Shown one piece after another: positions 1 through 11,910 of a stretch of DNA of 64,000 bases. Under the pieces are notes generated by a model. It had not been told where the DNA came from and did not search any database. It was given only the letters and a program-made list of their open reading frames with translations. The first letter of the stretch is position 1; every line of letters begins with the position of its first letter. The DNA is from Fragilaria crotonensis (Eukaryota; Bacillariophyta; Fragilariophyceae; Fragilariales; Fragilariaceae), in NCBI GenBank assembly GCA_022925895.1, contig JAKSYS010000060.1:62001-126000 (forward strand), written 5' to 3'. The position numbers and the translations under genes were made by a program.

Positions 1-5
1 TCACT

Positions 6-3000
6 ATGGATTCTGACGACGAACCCGCCCTACTTGTTCACCGACTTGATGGCTCGGTGATGAAGTTCAAGGAGCACGAATCGGGACTATATGTGTACAA
101 CCCTAACGTTACTAACAACATTGTTACCGGTTATTCCATTTTATCCACAGTAGCAGAACAAAAGAAATTGTTCTCGCGCCGAGAAGTAAAGGCAGCGGAC
201 GCCGCCAGAGAACTATACCGTAAGATCGGACGACCGGACGAAACCGAGTTCGACTCGATTTTACGACGGAACCTTATTAGGAACTGTCCCGTCACGCCAA
301 ACGACGCGAAGCGCGCTTTAACCATCTACGGACCCGACGTTGCAGTGCTAAAAGGAAAAACCACGAGGAGTACAGCTGCTCCTCGCGTCCCAACTTTCGA
401 AGCCATACCGATCCCTCCCCCCGTTCTTGAGCATCATAGCCAGGTGACGCTGTGCATGGATTTTTTCTTTGTACAAGGGATACCATTCTACCACACCGTC
501 TCCCGTGGCATCGGTTTCAGAACAGTTCGGCAGGTCCCGGACCGCACCAAGGCCGTCATCCTCAAAGCCACGCGCAGGGTCATTAACCTGTACCAATCCC
601 GTGGTTTCAACGTGTGTGACATCCACGCAGATAACGAGTTTGCATGCATTCGTGAAAACGTACGCCCCGTGGAAATGAACATCGTGACAGCGGACAGTCA
701 CGTAGGCGAGATAGAGCGATCCGTACGCACGATCAAGGAACGACTTCGCACGTGCGTCCACGGACTACCGTTCGAGCGTCTCCCCAAATTGATGATACGA
801 CACATGGTCAACGAAGTGGTGCGCTGTTTAAACCAATTTCCTTGGAAGAACGGGATATCGGACGACATGAGCCCAGCTGCACTCGTCACGGGACATCCAC
901 AGCCCGATTTCAATCACATGCGACTCGAATTCGGCACCTACGTACAAGTGTTCGAAGACAACGACCCCACAAACACCACGCGCGCCCGATCCATGGGTGC
1001 AATTGCGCTCGGCCCAACCGGAAATGCACAAGGCGACTACAATTTCATGTCACTCTCTTCTGTCGCGCAAATCCCACGACACCAGTGGACAGCATTACCG
1101 ATGACCGACACCGCCATAGCCCGAGTCCACGCACTTGGCATTGAAGACAACCAACCGCTGATTCAGGAACGCGGACTGGTGGTTGAATGGCGTCCGGATC
1201 ACCCGATCGACGATTCGGAATATGACCGCGACTACGCTTTACCACGCAACGCCCCCGTCGACGGTTTTGTTCCCGCCGATTTTGACCCTATCGACGCGGA
1301 TGAGGCCGCCGATCTACTTGACGATGCCGCGGAACACGGCCTTTTCATTGAGCCTGCGGCCGACAGACTCGCCTTGGCTCAAGGAGCGCATGAGGACGCG
1401 AATCCACAACATCGACTCGATGACCCTTGGTTGTTTGAAAATGAAAATGCACCACCGGCCATCGTAGCAGAAAATGACGACGAGGAGAGCGAAGACTCTA
1501 CCGACGAAGAGTACGACGAAGCACACGAAGACGACGCGGAATACGAAGACGCCATAGGCAACGAAGAGAACGAAGACGCTACCGACGGCGAAGGAGCGCA
1601 CGACGAGGGAGCGCTCGACGAGGGAGCGTTCGACAACGACGAAGGAGCGTTCGACAACGACGAGGGAGCGCTCGACGAAGGAGCGTTCGACAACGACGCT
1701 GACAACGAAGCAAACGACGACGACGCGGTCGAAACGAACGATAACAATGACGAAGCCAATGACGAGAGCGACGCCACCAGGCCATACAACTTGCGACATC
1801 GAGGAGCACCGAAGGCCAGTTTCAACGAGGCGATGGACAACCCGCACGACGGAAAGTCATACTACCCGCCGCCCACGCAACTGACGCAACACGCAGCCAT
1901 CGTTGCCGCCATCCAGCGAGTATACGGTTTCGTGATGACGCAGATGACGGCGAGGGCTGGCATCAAAAAACACGGGAAAGCTGCCGAGGAAGCACTCATG
2001 CAGGAGTTCGCCCAGTTCGAGACTCTACACGTGTACGAGGCACTTAACTCGAGGTTCCTAACGGCAGAACAACGAAAGGGTGCACTCAGAGTCATCAACC
2101 TCATCAAAGAAAAACAAAACGGGACTCTCAGAGGGCGCACGGTAGCCGACGGAAGCGTGCAACGGTCCCTCTACGACAAGTCGGAGACGGCATCGCCAAC
2201 GGTGGCATCAGACGCGCTCCTCCTGTCCATCATCATCGATGCGTACGAAAAACGAGATGTAGCGACGGCGGACGTGGTCGGCGCGTACCTGAAAGCTTAT
2301 ATGGACGACTTCGTAATCATGAAGTTCACGGGCGAGTCGGTAGACATACTGTGCAAACTAAACCCGAGTCACACCGAGTTCGTGGTGCTCGAAAAGGGAA
2401 CCAAAGTATTGTATGTGCGGTTGATCAAGGCCATCTACGGATGTGTAAAGTCTGCGCTCCTGTGGTACAAGGTTTTCTACTCATCACTACAAGCAATGGG
2501 TTTTGTTTTGAACCCATACGACTCGTGCGTAGCGAATTGCATGATCAAAGGAAAGCAATGCACGGTCGCGTGGTACGTGGACGACGCCAAGATTTCACAT
2601 GAAGACCCCGAAGTCGTGACGATGATTATAAACAAGCTGGAAGAACAGTTCGGAAAGATGACGGTGACCCGGGGAAGAGAACACGTTTTCCTTGGTATGA
2701 ACATCAGGTACACCGACGAGGGTACCGCGGTAATCGGCATGAAGAGATACCTGCAGGAGGCGATCGACGAATGCGGACTAGATCTACGACGCGAGGCAAA
2801 TACACCAGCTAGAAGGACCCTATTCGAGGTGGATCCAACGTCATTACCTTTGGAAAAAGGAGCGGCTGAAACGTTCCATAGGATTGTGGCGAAACTGTTG
2901 TATGTGTCGATTCGCGCGCGCATGGACATACTGCCGGCCATCGGTTTCTTATGCACAAGGGTATCGCAAAGTACGGAACAGGACCAAAGTAAGCTACGAC

Positions 3001-3092
3001 GGGTACTGGAATACCTAAAGGGCACAATGGACCTTGAATACACGCTCGGGGCAGACAGCATGGCCAAGTTGAGAACATGGGTGGACGCGTCC
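6..3092 (+). pseudogene. Copia polyprotein, integrase to start of RNase H (interrupted)
   Basis: Encodes integrase and reverse transcriptase of a Copia element. The integrase catalytic triad is visible as D in CMDFFFVQG (about residue 152), D in DIHADNEF (about 209) and E in HVGEIERSVRTIKER (about 237). The reverse transcriptase has ADVVGAYLKA, the LIKAIYGC block and the catalytic YVDD in WYVDDAKIS (about 856). RNase H begins at TWVDAS, then the frame runs into transposon DNA and stops at 3128. Between integrase and RT (about residues 480-600) lies a long acidic tract of Asp, Glu, Asn and Ala with short tandem units. The frame is open to the left edge, so the true start may be upstream; the first in-window ATG is at 6. 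Confidence 0.9.
1585..1740 (+). repeat. Short tandem repeats coding an acidic linker in the Copia polyprotein
   Basis: Units built on GACGAGGGAGCG and TTCGACAACGACGAAGGAGCG repeat several times and encode DEGALDEGAFDNDEGAF-type peptide. They lie between the integrase and reverse transcriptase domains, where Copia polyproteins are variable. The repeats keep the reading frame, so length changes here would be tolerated. Confidence 0.8.
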
Positions 3093-3094
3093 AT

Positions 3095-3117
3095 CACAAG
3101 GTGGTATATGGTGACTT
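3095..3117 (+). repeat. Left terminal inverted repeat of the CACTA-like element
   Basis: Starts CACAAGGTGG, a perfect 10-base match to the inverted right end, then an imperfect match over the next 13 bases (GTGA and a final TT align). It is preceded by the AT duplication at 3093-3094. Confidence 0.85.
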
Positions 3118-3119
3118 TT

Positions 3120-3708
3120 AAAAAATAAAATGGATTCAATACATATGGTTAGTGGACGGGGATTAATGATTATAAAATATTTAGCACTAACATTTTAAAG
3201 TTATATTTCACAGTTTAGTATCATACTACACCTTTAAGCAAATACTCAACAAACATCAAAACAAAAAACAAAATAAAACAAGATTTGTCGATTGCAATTA
3301 CAATTTTCTTTGTGTTTTAAACTTTTAAATTGGTTTACATGGTTTTTTTTGGTTTTAAGCAACGTTATACAGTAAATTTGAATCACAATGTAAATTGAAT
3401 AAATCAATTTAAATGGGTATTTGTCACCATATTATAGTCATTTATAACAATAAAAAATAAATGCTATAACTTTATCTGATGAAATGAAATTCTTTAAATT
3501 GTGCAGAGTCGTTGTTAAACGTTGCTTACTAGCTTGAAATATTGATTGCTTGACAACAATATGTGTATAGTTTAAGTTTCTATGTTTAACAATGACGCTG
3601 CATGTCGACATCTCCACATTCAAAAGTGGAGTAATCACTCGTTGCGGTTTCGTTTCAGAATGTTATGGTGATGATCATAATAATTGTGCACCTCAATAAA
3701 TTGCGTTG
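3120..3708. other. AT-rich transposon subterminal region, no gene seen
   Basis: This stretch lies inside the left end of the DNA transposon. It is conspicuously AT-rich with many A/T runs. Short frames here show no domain. Subterminal regions of CACTA elements often carry transposase-binding repeats, but I see no clear repeated motif by eye. Confidence 0.6.
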
Positions 3709-5130
3709 TTATTCCAAATCCCAACATGCTTCCACTGGTTCTAATGCTTCTGCCTGCTCTCCATCGGAGGTGTCTCGACTTCCTTCACCATTTGTTCCTC
3801 TCCTTTTCAGTGCAATGCAGTGATTGAGCAGTTCACGCTCCATATCCATGGCTTGTTCACACGTGCGATCAGCCTTCACCAAGTGATAGAATTCGTTGTA
3901 CCTTGCCATTCCTTCGCGGCTCCATCCACCATACTTGCAGTGGCCTGTTTTTTGCGCAGTATACTTGCCTTTCTCCCTTTCCTCTTGGACTTTTCCCTGC
4001 TGCCGGCGCCGCTCCTTGGTTGTGGTTCTGCTGGTGGGGTCTCGTGCCGCAGTTGTTCCTCTCGCTGAAATGCCTTGAGCCACTTCTCAATATAGTTGTC
4101 GTAGAGAAGGAGAGCGAAAGCCTCGTCGCTGATGGTCACCAACTTGCCGTGTTTTGTGGCCGAGCTCGTCGCCTGCGACACCAATTGCTTACTCTTTGTA
4201 CACCCCAGTGCTTCAGGCCACAAACGCACTCAAGAAATGTTCCATAGAACCAGAGGAATGCTTTTTTCTCCCTTTCCGTACTTGCTCTCCTCATTTTTTG
4301 TAATTCATCAATTGAGAACACATCCATTCTATCTTCCTTGAATTGTTTTAGTTCTCTCATCATGATGTTCTTCCCCGCCTGCTCGCATGTGCTCCTCTTG
4401 CTGTTCAACGCATGGTTAAAAACACTTTCATATAACATCTGGAATTTCACACGATCTCGGTTTGCCACACACTCGTGGTCCATCACCTCCTTGAAAGCCT
4501 TACCAAACATGTGTTCATTGCTGATAAACTTGACGACTCGAAACATATGTTTTCTGACGTAAGTTGTGACCCTATCTGCAATGTTCTCCTGGTGTTTTTC
4601 CGACATGGACGATTCTTTTGCTGACATACCTCTTACTCGTATCAACCCTCCAAATTCTGCGCAGCTCCTGCTGACGATGTTCTTCCACGTTTTGCAGGAA
4701 CAACATAGTCGTCATCATCATCGTCATCATCGGACGAATGTAATTCCTCGGCACCCCGGCAGGGAAGCATTTTGTCCAACTCCCTATCCCACTCTCGTTC
4801 TTGGTCACTATTTTCTTCTCCGTCACTTGTGTTATATGTGTGGTCCGGGCTACTAGACCGTGCCGTAGCCTCCTCGTTGTCATGGTCCTCTTCTTCGATA
4901 TGTTCTCTTTGCCGCTTTCCTCCTTTTGACGATTCGGCAATTTCGTCTTCGCCACTGCCGCTGTCTTCATCCTCATATAAAGATTCGGAGTCTGATTTGT
5001 CAGATACAGTTCCGTTGTTCATGGCTTCAGTTACTCTGTTGTAGAAGTATACAATTGTGGGAACAAGTTTCATCGCTTGCGCACACAAGAAAAGTTTTGA
5101 GCGCGAAGCACTTTTGTTCACAACTCCCAT
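3709..5130 (-). pseudogene. Transposon accessory ORF of unknown function, frameshifted
   Basis: A gene-like minus-strand stretch begins MGVVNKSASRSKLF at 5130. It passes an acidic Ser/Asp/Glu region with an eight-Asp run, then a basic AKRGR stretch. It continues in a second frame near 4645 (EHMFGKAFKEVMDHE), a third near 4229 (LVTISDEAFALLLYDNYIEKW) and a fourth near 4000 (KYGGWSREGMARYNEFYHLV), ending at 3709. Coding character passes smoothly between frames, so these are probably indel frameshifts in one gene, although unrecognised small introns cannot be excluded. CACTA elements often carry a second, DNA-binding accessory protein, which would fit the charged composition. I do not recognise a domain. 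Confidence 0.55.
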
Positions 5131-5932
5131 TTAAATTTGAAGAGTTGGGCACACATGTTGTTTGTATGCTTGACACAGAGTCAATTTGAATGGGTGTGTC
5201 GACAGAAATTATTACTAAAGGCACTGTACAATTGTTTGTGGCAAGCTACCGTTGTAAATAAATATTGCTGTGTCGGGGATTGAAGGCTTACTAGTTATAT
5301 TCCTGCAATATATCATGATGTGTATACGTTTATATGGCAATATTTTGCCGCTAATCGTTTTTGTAACCGCCACGATTACTTCGTGGAATACTCCGATGTT
5401 TGCGTATCATGTACACTCACTCGGTACGATGAAGATGCGCATGTGCTTGGTATATATGATTTGTTACTAGTGCTGCGAGTTTTTTAGGTGCTGCGATGCG
5501 TCAGTTCTCAGTACTAAGGTAAATTACCGTTATCATCTTAAGTACTGGCTGGCTGGTGATGCATTCGACTTGGAATTTCTGTATGTGACAAGAATGTGTG
5601 CCTGAATACATAAGGATTTAGCACATCTATGGCTACGTTAGTTAGGGTCTTGTTGCCATGGCAAAATGAAGAAGATGAAAAAATAAATGACTAACACATG
5701 TTTATTTGTTTTTGTACTTAGACAGTTTTGAGGGGGGAAGGAAATTTTTGGCCTGAAGTCCCACATGGGCAACGCGTGCCTTGCACGTAGTATTGGTTAT
5801 ACTGGAATCGACGTGAAATGCACTATTTTGCACGAGTTGCTTTCACAACAATTTATGGACATCCACACTGCTGTTGCACTCTTTGTGCCCAGCACATACG
5901 TGAGGTATACCACATTCATGCTTGTTGTCGTC
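5131..5932. other. Transposon interior between accessory and dioxygenase-like genes, no gene seen
   Basis: About 800 bases between the divergently oriented accessory gene and the plus-strand HxD...H gene. No frame here has recognisable coding character. It probably holds the promoters of both genes. Confidence 0.5.
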
Positions 5933-6167
5933 TGAAGAGGGGGAACTGCTTGCTTTTCTGGCGTGTTGGAACTCTGGTACAATTGCCTTCTCCCCAGACA
6001 GGGATTTGCAAATCTGTCCTTTGTGACGACGTGCTGCCTTATCACTCAACGTGAAGAGGGGGAATTGCTTGTTTTTCTGGCGCGTGCGAACTCAGGATTG
6101 GTTGTTTCCCCCCAGACAGGGGTGAACAACTTGTCGTTAGTGATCGCGTTGCCGCCTTATCGTCGGT
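5933..6167 (+). repeat. Two-copy tandem repeat (about 119 bp) upstream of the dioxygenase-like gene
   Basis: Two imperfect copies begin TGAAGAGGGGGAA at 5933 and 6052. They share the blocks CTTGYTTTTCTGGCG, CCCCAGACAGGG and GCCTTATC in order. The second copy ends just before the ATG at 6174, so the duplication lies in the presumed promoter or 5' leader. Confidence 0.75.
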
Positions 6168-6173
6168 ATCATC

Positions 6174-8269
6174 ATGTTTGCAGATCCTTCACGAGATCGC
6201 GCCAGGATAGCTAGCGCGCGGCGTACGCTTCCGGCGCAGAGCTCTGTTTCAGCCATGGGACGCAATCCGCGTGCGGTTGGGGTTGGTGCTGCAGGCCATG
6301 ACATTGCTGGCAGTTCTCTGCCTTTAAATCGGACTGCTGAAGGATTCCTTCCGTCAAAGGAGCGTGTACTTTCACTGTTGATGCAGGTACTGTTTTTTGA
6401 TCAGGAGGATTATCGCGAGCGGGTTGCGACAGCCTTCAGAGATGCCGTGCTGAATCCTCCTCTTCCTCCAATTGGCGGCGTTGATGACGATATCTGCGGC
6501 ACTCCTGTCTCATTCTTTCGAGCGGCCTTGGATTCTGTGGGATATCGCATCTGCGACTTCTATCGCATCAATAAGCTATCAGATATGTTCCACGAGTCGC
6601 ATGTGAAGCATCTCCCTGGGGAATCTGTCTGTGAAGTGTTTTTCATGGATGTTGTGCTGAATCGTGCAATTGTTCCCACTACAAGCGAGATTAACAATGG
6701 CAATGATGTTCGGGTGATGAGATGCTTCAAACCGGATGATCTTGATGACTCTGTGGACTATCAGTTCCGTGCGTTGATAGCTTTCATCCCCAATGCTGGT
6801 GTCTTCTACTGCTCATGTGATCGACGACGTGCTGACGCAGGTGTTGAAAAGACGCTTGTTCCTCACGACATGAGTTGGCTTCGCCTACATCGCAGTGAAG
6901 TTTTGGACTCTCAACAACGTCGTGTTCCTATGTACACCATTGGTGATGGCGGTTATGTTAAGCGACTTCATTGTGGTGGCGGTTCTGATGGCCTTCCAGT
7001 TTCGGTGTGGCGCATGACGTACAATATTCTTTGCGACAAACGTGTGATCATTCGTGCCAATCAGTGCGCTGATCAAGACGGCCCCATGTTGCCCCCAGAT
7101 GTTATCTCAGGACAGAATTTCTCCTTGGCATGGCCACGGGAGGTATTGGCACTGGAATTCAACTCTATTCTTGCGGGATCTAAGTCTGCCCGACTCGGCG
7201 GTCGGCACTACGCTTCGGGTACACGTTACTTTGACCTTCCATCTTCATGCTTGGTGTTGGATCCCGTGGTTGATCCGATGGTAGACGTCGTGATTGATGA
7301 TGCACCGTGTGGGACCTCGGTGGATCGGCAAACTGTGGTGAGGGTGAGGCATACCCTCATGCTGAAAACAGATCCTGTGCCGATGGACGACTTGAAATTG
7401 AGAATAGCCCGCCGTGCGTCTTTGCTTTTGAAGATCACGCGGTGTAACACTGCATTCGCCGGGGCATGCGAACAACTAGTGGGGTCAGGAATACGGGGGG
7501 TGATGTTGGTAACATGTACGCCATTGGCATGCGTGTGGAGGGAGATGGGGCTACCATGATTCCTTACGCTGCAAACGAAAAGGTTGACGAACTTGTCCTG
7601 CGAGACATGGTTGCTGCTCTTTGTTGCCTTGGCCGTCTGTGTTACCCTGACTTGATGCACTTGATCAAGACTTTGGAAAGCGACTCTGGTGTTCCGATGA
7701 TGTCTCCTATGGACGGAAAGGATGGGGATTGGGTTGGGCGCACTATTGACATGAGTGTCAACCTCGGCAACTCTTCACACTTTGATGTCAATGATTGTTC
7801 GCAGGGCTTTGCTGTGTGGACGGAAGAGATGCCCGGCAAAGCCTCTAATTGGTACTTCATAATGCCAAATGTGTTTGGCACACGAGCAGATGGCAAACCT
7901 TTCTCTGGGTTGGCTGTGCGCCTCTATCACGGAGTTGCCATCAGCTGGGATGGGCGAGTGCTTCGGCACTGCACTTCGGTTTCCAAACCCGACGGCGAGG
8001 ACAACGCCGAAGTTTTTTCGGGTGGCGGTCGAAGGTTTGACAATCACCTTTACGGAACGTTCACGGCATGCAAAGAGAAGGTTGTTCGGGCGGGCAGGGT
8101 CAATGCATGTGCTGCCATCGTATCATCGTCCACGACGTGCAAGGATGATACGATTGGAGGAGTGACCACACCTTTTGATGATGAGCTCAATCTGGGGATG
8201 GAATTAGTAGGCGTTGGTGCACCTTTACAACAATGGAAGAAAAAGAAAAGGAGAAGAAAGGAGTACTAA
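6174..8269 (+). pseudogene. Transposon-borne protein with HxD...H signature, possible Fe(II)/2OG dioxygenase-like
   Basis: Two plus-strand frames form one gene of about 700 codons: frame one runs 6174-7559 and frame two takes over near 7495, at a run of six G. Bridging the G run joins IRG to GDVGNMYAIG naturally, so one base was probably gained or lost there. The C-terminal half contains SHFDVNDCSQGFAVW (an HxD pair at about 7778-7786), then NWYFIMPNVFG, then YHGVAISWDGRVLRHC with a second His about 60 residues on. This spacing resembles the metal-binding triad of double-stranded beta-helix dioxygenases. TET/JBP-type dioxygenases are known in some fungal transposons, so the association has precedent. 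The 2OG-binding Arg is not obvious, so the assignment is tentative. The start may be ATG 6174 or 6255. The tail is Lys/Arg rich. Confidence 0.5.
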
Positions 8270-8321
8270 AGTTTAGAATTTAGCTTGCCGTATGTAACCT
8301 ACCATTGTACTTGTTGAGTAT

Positions 8322-8466
8322 TCACTCGTCGTCGTCATCGTCGTTATCATCCTCGTGGTTCTCGTTGTCATCATCGTTATCATCCGAGTTGTTGTCATCG
8401 TCGTCATTGTCCTCATCATCATCATCGTCGTTGTCCTTGTCATCATTGTCATCCTCTTTGTCATTG

Positions 8467-8501
<35 letters not shown>

Positions 8502-8640
8502 ATCGTCATCGTCATCCTTGTCGTCATCGTCATCATTGTCATCCTCCTGCTCATCGTCTTCGTCATCATCCTGCTCGTCGTCCTCGTTGACTTCTTCGTT
8601 GTCTTCGTCATCCTCCTCCTCGTATTCAGACTCTAAGCTT
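8322..8640 (-). repeat. Trinucleotide-rich GAC/GAT/GAA low-complexity tract
   Basis: About 300 bases of nearly uninterrupted GTC/ATC/TTC triplets (plus strand) encode the poly-Asp/Glu tail of the transposase on the minus strand. The tract is an imperfect microsatellite and likely length-variable. Confidence 0.9.
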
Positions 8641-11600
8641 TCCTCCTCGTTATTCTTGCAACAGTACTGTACAAAATGATCCCATGCTGATGGCCATTCC
8701 TCTCTTCTTCGGAATAGGAACAAATACTTGTCTGAGTCTCTGTTCCCGAAGTCCGAATCCCAACTGTGGGAGCAAAGATGCTCCCAACCTCGATGAGGTA
8801 AATAGATACCAGCATATTGCCACGACCCTCTTCTGGTTCCCTATGAAGTGTGTACAGGCCGATCATATTATTCGAACAGCCGGATCTGCATCTTCTGCAT
8901 CGTAGGATTCCAAAACCGCATACATTCCAGGTTTGAGATTCTTTTGTAGTTTCGTGCGAATACGAGTATTATCTGGGAGATGACGAAGGTCCACAAAGGT
9001 GTGAATGAGTCCTGGCAAGGGAAATCAAGATTCCAATTGATCATTGCATGATCGCACCAACGTTTCCCATGATAGTTTGGATGGCCTCTGTACCGATCTC
9101 CTTCCTCAGAGATAAACTCCGTGAAGCATTGCACAGACTTTGCCAAACCCCTGGGGACATCTGGGCAACAATATTTCATAATAAATTTGGAGATACGAGA
9201 TGGAAGCCTGTTTTTAGGCGAATCATCTGTCGCGCGGGAGAGTTCCACGCAAACATGATGTCATCACCAGCTGAGGAGGGTTTCTGCGATAGAACAAACC
9301 GACGACCAGCAGCACCAGAGGAAGTTAAAGGGATTGGAGGCTTCTTGGCCTCAAACTCGTCCACATCATTATTGGCAACCAAGATTGCCAAATCCTCATG
9401 GTACCGGTGTGCTGCTTGTCTTGTAAAGGATGCAACACGCTTCTGAGTATTGCGAGATGTATTCTTTGCAAGTGGAATGTGTGCAGATTCTGCATATGAT
9501 GAGTTTACCACGTCGGGGACACCATGATCAAGTATATCCTCACTGATGTGAAGCGCAAGGTGCATCTTGATTGTATTGTTCCTCATTCCCGACATCCGTG
9601 GGCAAATATTGGCAACATTGCGGATTAGCCATCGAACACCAGTGGCCAACCTTATCACATGACTACGCCTTATTGTCGGTTGCTTCATCCATTGATGCCA
9701 TTGCAGCAGACAAGAAATGATGTGAATCCAATCTGCGGTGTGCTTGGGACACCCTAGTTTAGGCAGTGGGGGTGGTACATACTTCACTTCCTCCTGCTTC
9801 GCATCGTGCATCGCAGCATCATTCCCTGCTTCCACAGTTGCCGACGGCCGTTTCTGTTGTCCCTTTCTTTCTGCAGGCTTTCCGTTCTCGTTCTTCTTCC
9901 ATCCCTTTCCATTCGCAGCCTTGTTCTTTGACTCTTTAGGAGGGGGAAAGATTTGTCGGAAACTACTAGTGTGCAATGCGAAGAGTTTGACTAGGAGACA
10001 TCCTGGTATCTCATGACCCATCAGATTAGATCCCGTGGAAAACCCTTCGGAAAATTTGTACGTGGTAGGTCGCGGTCACTTTTCCGTACCATGGCACTTC
10101 CAATGTCTGCGCAAAGAGCGTCATAATGTTCAAGCGCAGCCGATTTCTTCCCTTTCTTTGCGCCAGCTTGGTGTGCAAAGGATTCAAGGCAGTACTTGAA
10201 CCACCCAAGTGTGATCAAGTGGAGGATTTCACCAGGACAAGCTCCAAAAATTCCTCTCGCGTTGTGCTGGCCAAACCGAACTTTGTTAAAGCCGTTAACG
10301 ACATAATTTTGTGATAGTGCGCGTAAGGATTCAACATCACCCTCTCTCACCAAACCTCCAACATGACTTGGCTTCCTGTGGCGGTACACAGATTTTGAGT
10401 AACCAGTCATCTCTGTGGGACATTCGCATGCACGGCATAGTTGTTTGATTTTTGCAAATCGTGCGGTGTAGTGCCCGCAAAGACGATCGTGACCCTCCGT
10501 GTCACCAATTATGAAAGGGACAAAGGGGTGAAATACGACGTCGTGGACAGTCTTCTTGTATTGAAGCTTCCACTTGAAGCCTTTGTCCTGCAAACTTAAA
10601 AAACCTGATGCCGAAAGAATAAATGCAATCTGCATGTGATACTCATTCAACATGTATGTAGGCCAGGTGACGCCTTTTTTAGGTTTTAGAACATTGCTCA
10701 CAGTCGCAACACCAGGAGGAAGGTCATTGGGTGCCTCATTGTAATCAACGTTGAGGTCAACCTTCTGAGCCTTACGTGAGGCACTCCCGTGATAGATGTA
10801 ACCCAAAATTCGCATTGCAATGGGTAAACGGCGAAACTCATGTTTCAATAACCCGTGAGAAATTGTGATTGGCTCCATCTGGAGTCTCCCGGAAGGTCAA
10901 TGTGCGTCTTGTCCATTGCAAGCACACAAGGAAGTATCATGTCAGACTGCGGATTCTTCACCAATTTCTTATAGGTTTCTCGATAACACCGACCACTGTT
11001 GATGTCACCAATTACTGATGTCCTCGCATCAGGCACAGCAAATGGATCCCCTGTTCATGAAACATAAAACACTCGTCCTTATTGAGGAACGGCATGACAG
11101 CAATGACGCAAACACTTGGCGTGCATCGAAATATACCATCGTAACAATACGCTTTGAATAGGGCAGATACAACTTCTTCTCCTTGGGAACCAAACCATGC
11201 ATGTTATAACGACTGAACAACATCTTTGTAACCGTCTCACGTGATGGCTGGCAACTGGTCTGAAATTGGTGGCCATTTTCATTTGCTTTCGCGGCCCAGT
11301 TCAGTATGTACTTAAACGCAGAAAGTGGCGCCTTCAAGTCTTTTAGGAGTTGAAGCAACTCAATATGAACCTTCTCTTCACAAGAGAATTTGGCCAGCGA
11401 GGATAATGGATTTGACTGAAGGCGGAGGAGTTCCTCGTACAATTCAAGGACTCCTTCGTCAGGGTCTGTCGTTCCGTTCTCAACCAAATCAGGTGGCGTC
11501 GTCAACGACTCTTCCTCACCAAAAGGATTGACGTCATCGTCGTCGTCCAATTCATGCTCATCGGGGTCATCGTCACCATCTAGTGCTTCAACAGAAGCAG

Positions 11601-11910
11601 CACGACCAGCATCCTGAACAGAACTGAATTCGAATGGTGCAGAAAATCGTTGACGACTGTGACCCTCCTGGTGTCCAGTACTTACTTGTCCTGTGAGGAT
11701 ATGTGAGGACAACGAAGCGTGGTTTTGCGCGGCCTTGGCAGCACTCCTGTTAATCAAAGTACCACCAATACCAGCAGACAGATCAATTGTGCTCTTCCGA
11801 GAAGCATAAATGCTGTTGCAAACAAGATTGTGATTCAAGTGTACCTGGATTCGCTTGAAGGGTTTGTGACATCCGTCACACAACGTAGTAGAGGATGTGC
11901 GTTTCGGCAT
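8322..11910 (-). pseudogene. CACTA/Plavaka-like transposase, broken by several frameshifts
   Basis: Begins at 11910 with a Cys/His cluster (CDGCHKPFKRIQVHLNH), a probable zinc finger. After an acidic linker the catalytic region follows: LAMDKTHIDLPG (first Asp), FIIGDTEGHDRLCGHY with CRACECP, GEILHLITLGWFKYCLE, MHLALHISEDILDHGVP and YAESAHIPLAKN (probable terminal acidic residue). A C-terminal block YRGHPNYHGKRWCDHAM precedes a long Asp/Glu tail ending at 8322. This order matches Tnp2/Plavaka transposases. Frame changes occur near 11080, 11040, 10880, 10050, within 8870-9250, and near 8700; the one at 10050 looks like a missing T in a T run. The copy cannot make a full transposase. Confidence 0.75.

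Noticed and set aside
1314-1847. Minus-strand frames opposite the Copia acidic tract
   Set aside because: Shadows of a low-complexity repeat: long Val/Phe/Arg or Ser/Ala frames are the expected antisense of Asp/Glu/Gly-rich coding.
8305-8679. Poly-Ser and poly-Val plus-strand frames
   Set aside because: Triplet repeat read in other frames; the tract is the acidic tail of the minus-strand transposase.
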